DNA of 30,795 nucleotides from an uncultured Alistipes sp. Its GTDB lineage: Bacteria; Bacteroidota; Bacteroidia; Bacteroidales; Rikenellaceae. The notes beneath the pieces are model-generated. The model did not search any database, was not told where the DNA came from, and saw only the letters and a list, made by a program, of their open reading frames with translations. Shown here piece by piece: positions 7,840 to 14,641 of the stretch (position 1 is its first letter; every line of letters starts with the position of its first letter). The stretch lies in NCBI GenBank assembly GCA_910583985.1, contig CAJTYA010000021.1, positions 1 through 30,795 of the forward strand, read 5' to 3'. The translations under genes were made by a program, and so were the position numbers.

Positions 7840-8217
7840 ATGGAAAACGACAAAAACAAAGCCGGACGGATCGAACGGACGATGAAAGATGCCCGTGCGT
7901 ATGCCACGCTTCTCACCGAGAAGGTGTGTCTGAGCTTGATTGAGAATCTTTCTCTGCTGTCCAACTCGCTGTTCGTTGTCGCGCTGTTGGTGGTTTTGCT
8001 CAGCATTGCGGCCATATTTTTCGCCGTTGCCTTGACTTGGGCGTTGGGCATTGCCATCGGTTCCGTGTTCTATGCCGTGCTTCTGATGGGAGGACTCTTC
8101 GCGCTGTCGGCTCTCGTGGTGTATATGCTGCGACGCCGACTGCTCGTGGGTCCTGCCGTGCGGATGTTCAGCCGGATCATGTACGATATGTTTCATAAAT
8201 ATTCGGATGATGAGTAG
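7840..8217 (+). CDS. Holin-X / phage-holin-superfamily-like membrane protein
   Basis: The 125-residue protein has a charged N-terminus (about 1-40) followed by two long hydrophobic segments (about 46-69 and 73-95) and a basic, then acidic, C-terminus. This layout matches the Holin-X family (Phage_holin_3_6), found in cellular stress cassettes rather than in phage. No lysis genes are nearby, so a lytic role is unlikely. The 3' end overlaps the next gene by 11 bases, which suggests co-translation. The function is probably envelope maintenance, inferred from association with YtxH. Confidence 0.75.
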   Translation: MENDKNKAGRIERTMKDARAYATLLTEKVCLSLIENLSLLSNSLFVVALLVVLLSIAAIFFAVALTWALGIAIGSVFYAVLLMGGLFALSALVVYMLRRRLLVGPAVRMFSRIMYDMFHKYSDDE

Positions 8218-8482
8218 AGTGTTTTATCGTAAAGTCCGGACAATGGCCGAATTGCAGGAGCGGCGCAGGCGGATCGACAGAGAGCTCGATGCCCGTGCCC
8301 GGCGACTCGGCGACGACTGGCGGGACATCTCCCGCATGTTCACGGTCGGATATGCCGTCCAGCAGATCACGACGAGGGCCGGACAGTTTTGGGGTTTCGT
8401 CCGGATGGGAATGACCGGGTACCGCTACATGCGTTCGATCTTCGGAAAATCCGGAAACGGAGACAGACGACGCAGGCGCTGA
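8207..8482 (+). CDS. Small basic protein of the YtxH cassette, unknown function
   Basis: This 91-residue product is strongly basic, with a likely amphipathic coiled-coil segment (about 14-45: AELQERRRRIDRELDARA) and an aromatic-rich stretch near 55-80. It begins at tandem ATG codons inside the end of the holin-like gene and ends with an arginine cluster. I recognise no named family. Overlap and codon use match the cassette, so it is probably real and co-expressed, perhaps as a partner of the holin-like membrane protein. Confidence 0.65.
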   Translation: MMSRVFYRKVRTMAELQERRRRIDRELDARARRLGDDWRDISRMFTVGYAVQQITTRAGQFWGFVRMGMTGYRYMRSIFGKSGNGDRRRRR

Positions 8483-8580
8483 ACCGCAATCCCGTTGCAG
8501 GCTTCTTATCGGTCGGCGGGATCGTACCTCCGGGTTTTCTTCGGAAGACCGGACGGTGCGGTCCCGTTCGCCTTTCGGGG

Positions 8581-8606
8581 CGGGGGCTTTTCCCCCGGTG
8601 CTTTTT
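8581..8606 (+). terminator. Possible terminator of the YtxH cassette
   Basis: CGGGGG (8581-8586) pairs with CCCCCG (8592-8597) over a CTTTT loop, and a run of five T lies four bases later (8602-8606). The hairpin is short and the T-run is offset, so this is tentative. Confidence 0.4.
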
Positions 8607-8770
8607 CCCGAAGCGGACGTGCGCAGAGGACGCAAGGAGTGTGCGGCGAACGGTTTTCGCGGTGCGGGAAGAAGCCGGTGCGGATGCGCCCGGTTTTCGG
8701 ACGACTTCTCCGGGAAATGCGGCGAGTTCCCGCGACCGAGGATAACTCGCTCTTGTAGAAAACTTAAATT

Positions 8771-8819
8771 AAAAAGGAAGGGCGTGCGTCGAAATTCAAA
8801 TTTCGGCACACGCCCTTCC
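8771..8819 (-). terminator. Strong hairpin terminator, minus-strand orientation
   Basis: GGAAGGGCGTG (8776-8786) pairs perfectly with CACGCCCTTCC (8809-8819). Inside it, CGAAAT (8790-8795) pairs with ATTTCG (8800-8805). On the minus strand the hairpin is followed by CTTTTTAATTTAAG, a good T-tract. It probably ends the transcript of the DUF2807 gene, whose stop is about 190 bases away. Confidence 0.75.
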
Positions 8820-9005
8820 TGGCGTGTAAGAATTTGCCCGATGCAAGACGTTGAGGGTAAGGGCGACAGGAGTTCGCTCATTGCAAATGACCGAGCCCGA
8901 ATCCCGCGAATGACGCAGCGGTAGGCAATGATGACACACCGCTTTTCTGTTCCCGAAGAGGCGGGAAAATGCTCTTCCGGTACGAGCGTGCCGCAGACGG
9001 CCGTG
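8820..9005. other. Spacer between DUF2807 stop and terminator, no gene seen
   Basis: No supported coding sequence. On the minus strand it would form a roughly 185-base 3' untranslated region ending at the long hairpin, possibly including a processed small RNA. The remaining spacer towards the YtxH cassette (8607-8770) is GC-rich and also without a gene. Confidence 0.3.
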
Positions 9006-9836
9006 CTATTCCGTTACGTTTCTCACCGACGAGGCGGAAGAGGTGGAGAGCGATGCTCCCGAAGAGGGATTTCCCCGGTAGACGATTTTCGAAGCCCCGC
9101 TTCCGCGTACCGTCAGTTCGGTGTCGACCCTGCCGAAATCGACGTTCGAGGCCGAGGATGCTTCGATGCTCGCCTTCTCGACGGCGAGTCCGGAGGCCGA
9201 CAGATCCGAGGAACCCGAAACCCGGACCGTCGCATCGTCGGCTTCGCCGGCGATTTTCAGATCGGAGGCTCCCGAAAGTTCGCAGTTCAGCGGGCTGCCG
9301 CAGGCGACGATTTCCGCATCGGAGGAGCCGCTCAGCACGATTTTCATGCCCCGGTGACGGATCGTCGCGTCGTCCATGTCCGAGGACCCGCTGCAGCCGA
9401 TGTCCACGCTTCCCGTGCAGGAGAGCTCCAGCCCGTCGAGGTCCGACGATCCGCTCAGCCGGATCGTCGTCCCGGCGCTTTCGAATTTTCCGCTGCACGA
9501 TATGTCCGAGGCGCCCGACGCCTCGATGTACCGCAGGTCGCTGAGTCGGATGCGGGCCCGCAGCGTCGGGTGGGACGTGCGCACGCTGGGGCGTAGGCCG
9601 AACTTCACGACGCCTCGTGCGTCGAGGCTGAAAACGAGGTCTTTTTCGAGTTCGGCATCGATTTCCACCACGGCCGAGGTGCTCTCGGAACGGATCAGCT
9701 CCACGTCGAACGAAGCCGAGGCCGAAACGCCCGTGATGGCTTTCCCTTCGAAGCGGGTCAGGCGTACCATGCGGGTCTGCCCCGCGAGCGTTCCGACGAG
9801 CAGCGCCAGAACGGACGACAAAACGATTTTTCTCAT
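9006..9836 (-). CDS. Exported DUF2807 (head-GIN) beta-repeat protein
   Basis: The 276-residue product has a signal peptide (MRKIVLSSVLALLVGTLAGQ) and then a DUF2807-type body. From about residue 105 onward the chain is built from repeats of about 20 residues centred on S-G-S-S-D or close variants (SGASDI, SGSSDL, SGSSDM, SGSSDA, SGASDL, SGSSDL, SSASNV, SGASKI). These would stack as a right-handed beta-solenoid. The family is common in Bacteroidota and generally of unknown function; adhesion or polysaccharide contact is only a guess. I chose the ATG at 9836 because it directly precedes the signal peptide; an in-frame ATG nine codons upstream is possible. It is divergent from pdxA, with a TAACTTTTG promoter-like box upstream and a hairpin terminator downstream. 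Confidence 0.85.
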   Translation of the reverse strand: MRKIVLSSVLALLVGTLAGQTRMVRLTRFEGKAITGVSASASFDVELIRSESTSAVVEIDAELEKDLVFSLDARGVVKFGLRPSVRTSHPTLRARIRLSDLRYIEASGASDISCSGKFESAGTTIRLSGSSDLDGLELSCTGSVDIGCSGSSDMDDATIRHRGMKIVLSGSSDAEIVACGSPLNCELSGASDLKIAGEADDATVRVSGSSDLSASGLAVEKASIEASSASNVDFGRVDTELTVRGSGASKIVYRGNPSSGASLSTSSASSVRNVTE

Positions 9837-9876
9837 GCGATGGGGATCGGTTTTTCGGTACAACGCCGCACGGGGG

Positions 9877-9885
9877 CAAAAGTTA
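9877..9885 (-). promoter_or_regulatory. Possible -7 box of the DUF2807 gene
   Basis: The minus strand reads TAACTTTTG, the TAnnTTTG motif with one extra base, 40 bases before the ATG. It is divergent from the pdxA promoter 36 bases away. Confidence 0.4.
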
Positions 9886-9921
9886 CAGCCTTCCCCGCTG
9901 TTTATTTACGATAAGATTTTA

Positions 9922-9929
9922 TATCTTTG
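9922..9929 (+). promoter_or_regulatory. -7 promoter box of pdxA
   Basis: TATCTTTG is an exact TAnnTTTG match in an AT-rich pocket, 77 bases before the chosen pdxA start. A clear -33 TTTG is not seen at 19 bases. Confidence 0.6.
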
Positions 9930-10006
9930 CATATTGTATCCCGGTGTGCCGTGCCTTGAAGTGCGGAGAGGCGGGATGCCGGAAACGAAAAAGAGAGACA
10001 GAAACG

Positions 10007-11101
10007 ATGAGCGAACCGAAAATACGCATCGGCATCACGCACGGAGATTTCAACGGCATCGGCTACGAGGTGATCCTCAAGGCTCTGAGCGATCCCCGCA
10101 TGTGCGAGCTGTGCACGCCCGTCCTGTACGGGTCCGCCAAAGTCGCGGCTTATTACAAAAAACAGATCGAGGGCGCCGAAAACTTCGGCTTCAACGCCAT
10201 ACGCACGGCTTCGGAGGCCAATCCCAAGCGCGTGAATCTGATCGACTGCACGACGGGCGATCTGCGCATCGAGCCCGGAGCGATGACCGCCGCCGCGGGA
10301 CAGAGCTCGGTCGCGGCGCTCCGGATGGCCGCCGCCGACCTGAAGGCCGGGGCGATCGACGCCGTGGTGACGGCTCCCATCTGCAAGGAAAACGTGCAGG
10401 GCGAGAGCTTCCCGTTTACGGGACATACCGAATTTTTCGCGGCCGAGTTCGGCGGCGAACCGCTCATGACGATGTGCAGCGACGTGCTCAAAGTGGGGCT
10501 CGTGACGATCCATATTCCGCTCTCGGAAGTGGCCCCCTCGATCACCGGGGCCGCTATTGTCGCCAAGCTACGGGCGTTGCAGCAGTCGCTGGTCCGCGAT
10601 TTTTCGATCCGCGGTCCGAAAATCGCCGTGCTGAGCCTCAATCCGCACGCCGGCGACGGGGGCCTCATCGGCCGCGAGGAGGCCGAAATCATCGTGCCTG
10701 CCGTACAGGCCGCCTCGCGCGAGGGCATTCTGGCTTTCGGTCCGTTCGCCGCCGACGGATTTTTCGCTTCGGGCGCCTATACGCGCTACGATGCCGTGCT
10801 GGCCATGTACCACGATCAGGGGCTGGCTCCGTTCAAGGCGCTCAGTGCCGGCGGCGTCAATTTCACGGCCGGTCTTCCGGTGGTGCGCACCAGTCCGGCC
10901 CACGGCGTGGGATTCGACATCGCGGGACAGGGCAAGGCCGACGAGAGCGCCATGCGCGAGGCCATCTACACGGCCGTCGACATTTGCCGCAGCCGTCGCC
11001 TCTGGGCCGAAATCAGCGCCAATCCGCTCCGCAAGTTCAAACGCGAAACGGGCGCCGACGTCTCGGCCTCGGACCTGCCCGAAGAACCCGTCAAGGATTG
11101 A
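10007..11101 (+). CDS. pdxA: 4-hydroxythreonine-4-phosphate dehydrogenase
   Basis: This 364-residue enzyme oxidises 4-phosphohydroxy-L-threonine with NAD in the DXP-dependent pathway to pyridoxal phosphate. The three zinc-binding histidines of PdxA are at the expected places: H169 (HIPLSEV), H214 (LNPHAG) and H269 (MYHDQG). A substrate-binding H140 lies in TGHTEF. The N-terminal motif reads GDFNGIGYE in place of the GDPxGIGPE of proteobacteria. The C-terminal signature GLPVVRTSPAHG is present. I chose the ATG at 10007, directly before SEPKIRIGITHGD; an earlier in-frame start would add an unusual Cys/Lys/Arg-rich tail. thrS follows after 56 bases on the same strand and may be co-transcribed. 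No pdxJ is in the window. Confidence 0.95.
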   Translation: MSEPKIRIGITHGDFNGIGYEVILKALSDPRMCELCTPVLYGSAKVAAYYKKQIEGAENFGFNAIRTASEANPKRVNLIDCTTGDLRIEPGAMTAAAGQSSVAALRMAAADLKAGAIDAVVTAPICKENVQGESFPFTGHTEFFAAEFGGEPLMTMCSDVLKVGLVTIHIPLSEVAPSITGAAIVAKLRALQQSLVRDFSIRGPKIAVLSLNPHAGDGGLIGREEAEIIVPAVQAASREGILAFGPFAADGFFASGAYTRYDAVLAMYHDQGLAPFKALSAGGVNFTAGLPVVRTSPAHGVGFDIAGQGKADESAMREAIYTAVDICRSRRLWAEISANPLRKFKRETGADVSASDLPEEPVKD

Positions 11102-11122
11102 GGCGCGAAGTAAATAAAGAGA

Positions 11123-11142
11123 GGTACAGCTCGTATTGTACC
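11123..11142 (+). promoter_or_regulatory. Small hairpin in the thrS leader
   Basis: GGTACA (11123-11128) pairs with TGTACC (11137-11142) over eight bases, 15 bases before the thrS ATG. It could influence initiation, but the stem is short. Confidence 0.25.
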
Positions 11143-11157
11143 GTAACATTCCATATT

Positions 11158-13107
11158 ATGATGATAAAAGTGACTTTTCCCGACGGCGGCATCCGTGAGT
11201 ACGCCAAGGGAACGACCGCGATGCAGATCGCGGAGAGCATCAGCCCGCGGCTGGCGCAGGAAGTGTTGTCGGCGACGGTGAACGGCGCGGTGACGGACCT
11301 GAACATGCCCATCGAGGCCGATGCGCAGATCAAACTGCACAAATGGGAAGACCCCGAAGGCCGGAAAGCCTTCTGGCACTCGTCGTCCCACCTGCTGGCC
11401 GAGGCGCTCGAATCGCTCTATCCGGGCATCAAGTTCGGCATCGGCCCCAGCATCGAGAACGGCTTCTACTACGACGTGGATTCGCCGGTGCCCATCACCG
11501 AGGGCGACCTCGCGAAGATCGAGAAGAAAATGGAGGAGCTGGCCCGCACCAAGGAGGCGATCACTCGCAGCGAGGTGAGCAAGGCCGATGCGCTGAAAAC
11601 CTATACCGAAAAGGGAGACCCGTACAAGGTGGAGCTCATCGAGGGCCTCGATGACGGCACGATCAGCTTCTACCGTAACGGTGCCTTCACCGACCTGTGC
11701 CGCGGTCCGCACCTGCCGCACATGGGATATATCAAGGCCATCAAGCTGACCTCGGTGGCCGGAGCCTACTGGCGCGGCAACGAGAAGAACAAGATGCTCA
11801 CGCGCATCTACGGCATCACGTTCCCGAAAAAGTCGCTGCTCGACGAATACCTCGCCGCGATGGAAGAGGCCAAGAAACGCGACCACCGCAAGTTGGGTAA
11901 GGAGCTGGAACTGTTCTGCTTCTCGCCCCGCGTGGGCGCCGGTCTTCCGCTGTGGCTGCCCAAGGGCGCCGCGCTGCGCGACAGACTGGAACACTTCTTG
12001 CGCAACGTGCAGAAGAAATACGGCTACTTGCAGGTCATCACGCCGCATATCGGCATGAAGGACCTGTACGTGACTTCGGGCCACTACGCCAAATACGGGA
12101 AGGACTCCTTCCAGCCGATCCATACGCCGGACGAAGGCGAGGAGTTCCTGCTCAAGCCGATGAACTGCCCGCACCACTGCGAGATATACAAGTTCAAGCC
12201 GCGTTCTTACAAAGACCTGCCGCTGCGTTTCGCCGAGTTCGGAACCGTGTACCGCTACGAACAGAGCGGCGAGCTGCACGGGCTGACGCGCGTGAGGGGA
12301 TTCACGCAGGACGATGCGCACATCTTCTGTCGCCCCGACCAGCTCAAGGACGAGTTCATGAAGGTGATCGACATCGTGCTCTATATCTTCAAGACGCTGA
12401 GCTTCGACAAGTTCACGGCACAGGTATCGCTGCGCGACCCGAACAACAAGGAGAAGTACATCGGCTCGGACGAAAACTGGGCCAAGGCCGAGCAGGCCAT
12501 CATCGAAGCCGCCGCCGAAAAGGGACTCCAGACGACGGTGGAACTCGGCGAGGCCGCCTTCTACGGTCCGAAGCTCGACTTCATGGTGCGCGACGCCATC
12601 GGCCGCCAGTGGCAGTTGGGAACGATTCAGGTCGATTACAACCTGCCCGAACGTTTCGATCTGACCTACAAGGGTTCGGACGACAAGGAGCACCGCCCCA
12701 TCATGATCCACCGCGCTCCGTTCGGCTCGATGGAGCGTTTCGTGGCCGTGCTGCTCGAACACACCGGCGGAAAATTCCCGCTGTGGCTCTCGCCCGATCA
12801 GGTCGTCGTGTTGCCCATCAGCGAAAAATTCAACGAATACGCCCGAAAAGTTTCGGAATGTCTGAATAATTCCGATATTCGTGCGCAGGTGGACGACCGC
12901 AACGAGAAGATCGGCCGGAAGATCCGCGACAACGAGCTCAAACGCATCCCCTTCCTGCTCGTCGTAGGCGAGAAGGAGGAACAGAACGGGCAGGTCTCCG
13001 TCCGTATTCAGGGTGAAGGCGACAAGGGCTCGATGGGCTGCGACGAATTCATCGCGCTGGTCAAGGACAAGGTGGCCGCCGAGATCGAGACGCTCAACGC
13101 CCGATAA
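11158..13107 (+). CDS. thrS: Threonyl-tRNA synthetase
   Basis: The 649-residue class II synthetase charges tRNA-Thr. Domains in order are an N-terminal TGS domain (about 1-62), the editing domain (about 70-240, with HSSSHLLAEAL and its HxxxH pattern), the catalytic core with motif 2 (about 330-380: RFAEFGTVYRYEQSGELHG) and motif 3 (about 520: HRAPFGSMERF), and the anticodon-binding domain from about 540. The zinc-site cysteine is in NCPHHCEIYK. Of two adjacent ATG codons at 11158 and 11161, either could serve; the first is used here. The frame stays open far upstream through pdxA, but that part is a shadow. infC follows after 92 bases, the classic thrS-infC order. Confidence 0.97.
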   Translation: MMIKVTFPDGGIREYAKGTTAMQIAESISPRLAQEVLSATVNGAVTDLNMPIEADAQIKLHKWEDPEGRKAFWHSSSHLLAEALESLYPGIKFGIGPSIENGFYYDVDSPVPITEGDLAKIEKKMEELARTKEAITRSEVSKADALKTYTEKGDPYKVELIEGLDDGTISFYRNGAFTDLCRGPHLPHMGYIKAIKLTSVAGAYWRGNEKNKMLTRIYGITFPKKSLLDEYLAAMEEAKKRDHRKLGKELELFCFSPRVGAGLPLWLPKGAALRDRLEHFLRNVQKKYGYLQVITPHIGMKDLYVTSGHYAKYGKDSFQPIHTPDEGEEFLLKPMNCPHHCEIYKFKPRSYKDLPLRFAEFGTVYRYEQSGELHGLTRVRGFTQDDAHIFCRPDQLKDEFMKVIDIVLYIFKTLSFDKFTAQVSLRDPNNKEKYIGSDENWAKAEQAIIEAAAEKGLQTTVELGEAAFYGPKLDFMVRDAIGRQWQLGTIQVDYNLPERFDLTYKGSDDKEHRPIMIHRAPFGSMERFVAVLLEHTGGKFPLWLSPDQVVVLPISEKFNEYARKVSECLNNSDIRAQVDDRNEKIGRKIRDNELKRIPFLLVVGEKEEQNGQVSVRIQGEGDKGSMGCDEFIALVKDKVAAEIETLNAR

Positions 13108-13121
13108 CGAAGAACCGACGA

Positions 13122-13148
13122 GGCGTCCGGACGACGGGTCCGGACGCC
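13122..13148 (+). terminator. 11-bp perfect hairpin between thrS and infC
   Basis: GGCGTCCGGAC (13122-13132) pairs with GTCCGGACGCC (13138-13148) over a GACGG loop. No T-run follows, so it may be a weak terminator, an attenuator or an mRNA 3'-end stabiliser rather than a standard terminator. Confidence 0.5.
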
Positions 13149-13182
13149 CTTCGAAATACTCGCAAGATTGTTTAACTAACGT

Positions 13183-13188
13183 AGGAGG
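13183..13188 (+). promoter_or_regulatory. Shine-Dalgarno sequence of infC
   Basis: AGGAGG is a perfect anti-SD complement, which is rare in this window and in Bacteroidota generally. It ends 8 bases before ATA (13197) and 11 bases before ATT (13200), and is too far from the TTG at 13239. It therefore argues for a non-AUG infC start. Confidence 0.7.
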
Positions 13189-13199
13189 ACAGAACCATA

Positions 13200-13763
13200 A
13201 TTACCAAACCTCAGACAAGACCCCGCTTCCGGGGCAGATTGCCGGAAAAAGAAGCCGCGCACAGAATCAACAACAAGATCACGGCCCCTCAGGTGAGGGT
13301 CGTAGGGGACAACATCGAACAGCCGGCCGTGCTTTCGTTGCGCGAGGCCCTGCGCATGGCCGACGAAATGGGGCTGGATTTGGTGGAGATTTCGCCTAAG
13401 GCCGATCCCCCCGTGTGCCGCATCGTCGATTATTCGAAATTCCTCTACCAGCAGAAAAAGAAGGCCAAGGAGATCAAGTCCAAGATCGTGAAGGTCGTCG
13501 TCAAGGAGATCCGCTTCGGTCCCAACACCGACGACCACGACTACAACTTCAAGCTCAAGCACGCCGAAAACTTCCTCAAGGAAGGGGCGAAGGTCAAGGC
13601 CTACGTCTTCTTCCGGGGACGCCAGATCGTGTTCAAGGATCAGGGCGAAATTCTGCTGCTGCGTTTCGCTTCGGACCTCGAAGAGTGGGCCAAGGTGGAA
13701 CAGATGCCGCGGCTGGAGGGTAAACGGATGATCCTGATTCTGGCTCCGAAACCCAAGAAGTAG
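13200..13763 (+). CDS. infC: Translation initiation factor IF-3, probable AUU start
   Basis: IF-3 binds the 30S subunit, keeps ribosomes apart and checks start-codon pairing. The N-domain (HRINNKITAPQVRVVGDN, then MGLDLVEISPKADPPVCRI) and the C-domain (VKEIRFGPNTDDHDYNFKLK, later AYVFFRGRQ and MPRLEGKRM) are complete. The frame upstream of the core has an in-frame TAG at 13182-13184 and no ATG or GTG; its only start-like codons are ATA (13197), ATT (13200) and TTG (13239). With ATT the product is 187 residues and includes TKPQTRPRFRGRLPEKEA before the core. IF-3 genes of enterobacteria use AUU, allowing the factor to repress its own synthesis; the same is inferred here. ATA at 13197 is the alternative. 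rpmI and rplT, which usually follow infC, are absent from the next 2 kb. Confidence 0.85.
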   Translation: MTKPQTRPRFRGRLPEKEAAHRINNKITAPQVRVVGDNIEQPAVLSLREALRMADEMGLDLVEISPKADPPVCRIVDYSKFLYQQKKKAKEIKSKIVKVVVKEIRFGPNTDDHDYNFKLKHAENFLKEGAKVKAYVFFRGRQIVFKDQGEILLLRFASDLEEWAKVEQMPRLEGKRMILILAPKPKK

Positions 13764-13801
13764 GCGCGGAAGAGTTAGCCGAACGAAGAACGGATGCGAA
13801 A

Positions 13802-13828
13802 CCGGGGGAAGCGGACGATTTCTCCCGG
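13802..13828 (+). terminator. Probable terminator of infC
   Basis: CCGGGGGAA (13802-13810) pairs with TTCTCCCGG (13820-13828) with one G-U over a 9-base loop, followed by CGTGTTCGTTTCATTG, which is only moderately T-rich. Confidence 0.45.
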
Positions 13829-14149
13829 CGTGTTCGTTTCATTGTATAGGGTCGTACCTTCCGGTCTGTCCATTGCCGGGCCAGCGTATGGCTGCGGACG
13901 GGGCGCTCCGATCTTTCGAGGGAGAGCGATTCGCCGAGAAGGGAAGGCGGGCGGGCTTCTGCCGGCTTCCGTTCGGTGCGTTATACTACGGGTGGGCGGT
14001 CGGAATCGTGCGGGCGTTTAAAGGGTGGCATCGCTTTCGCCCTCGCCGCCGTCGGGACCCGTTTCTTTTCCGAAGAAGTGCGCCGCGTCTTTTCGCGGTG
14101 CGACACCGGTTGCGGACGATTCGGTGTAAGATACGGAGGAATGCGAAGC
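13829..14149. other. GC-rich spacer after infC, no gene
   Basis: No ribosomal protein gene or other convincing gene is present. Open frames here have low-complexity Arg/Gly/Ala composition and no family resemblance. The tandem duplication starts at the right end of this stretch. Confidence 0.4.
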
Positions 14150-14575
14150 GGGAACGGAGACGGGTTCGATGTCCGCCATTCGCGATGCTCCGTCGCGGCT
14201 GTCGTCCGTTCGGGGGCCGTCGGGTGGATGCGGGGGGCTTGCGGATATATGCTCGGTTCCGGACCTTTCCGCAGCAGACCGTGCGATGCGGCCGGCACGG
14301 CCGTTGTCGGAGGTCTGCCGAAGGGTAAGCGGCACGAGAGCCGGCTGCCGGGAGAGCGGAAAATGGAGCGGAGACGGGCTCGATGCCTGCCGTTCGCGAT
14401 GTTCCGTTGCGGCTGTCGGGCGTTCTGGGGCCGCCGGGCGGATTCGGGGAGGCTTGCGGATATATGCTCGGCCCCGGACCTTTCCGCAGCAGACCGTGCG
14501 ATGCGGCCGGCACGGCCGTTGTCGGAGATCCGCCGGAGGGCAAGCGGTGCGGGAGCCGACGGCCGGGAAAGCGAC
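14150..14575. repeat. Tandem duplication, unit about 215 bp
   Basis: A unit of about 215 bp occurs twice in direct orientation. The best-conserved 76 bases are at 14237-14312 and 14452-14527, with only two mismatches, starting GCTTGCGGATATATGCTCGG. The sequence preceding this core (from GAGACGGG at 14157 and 14371) is also repeated, at roughly 80 percent identity. A partial third start (GCAAGCGG..., 14540-14575) resembles the unit junction GTAAGCGG at 14325. No CDS is credible through it, although frames remain open because of high GC. Confidence 0.8.
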
Positions 14576-14641
14576 GAACGGCAATGACGGAACGATTTCG
14601 ACCCCCGTAGGGAAATGGATGCTGTGAAGTCTTCGAAAGGA

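Noticed and set aside
7840..8217. Phage holin as evidence of a prophage
   Set aside because: No lysin, portal, capsid or other phage genes are nearby; the gene fits a cellular YtxH-linked cassette.
10010..10060. Odd PdxA motif GDFNGIGYE as a sign of a non-PdxA enzyme
   Set aside because: All three zinc histidines and the substrate histidine are in place, and this motif variant is, to my knowledge, normal in Bacteroidota PdxA.
10966..12762. 598-codon open frame antisense to pdxA and thrS
   Set aside because: Antisense shadow of two certain genes with no recognisable domain.
13239..13763. infC starting at TTG 13239
   Set aside because: It would lose the N-terminal extension, has no SD at a suitable distance, and leaves the AGGAGG at 13183 unexplained; kept only as an alternative.
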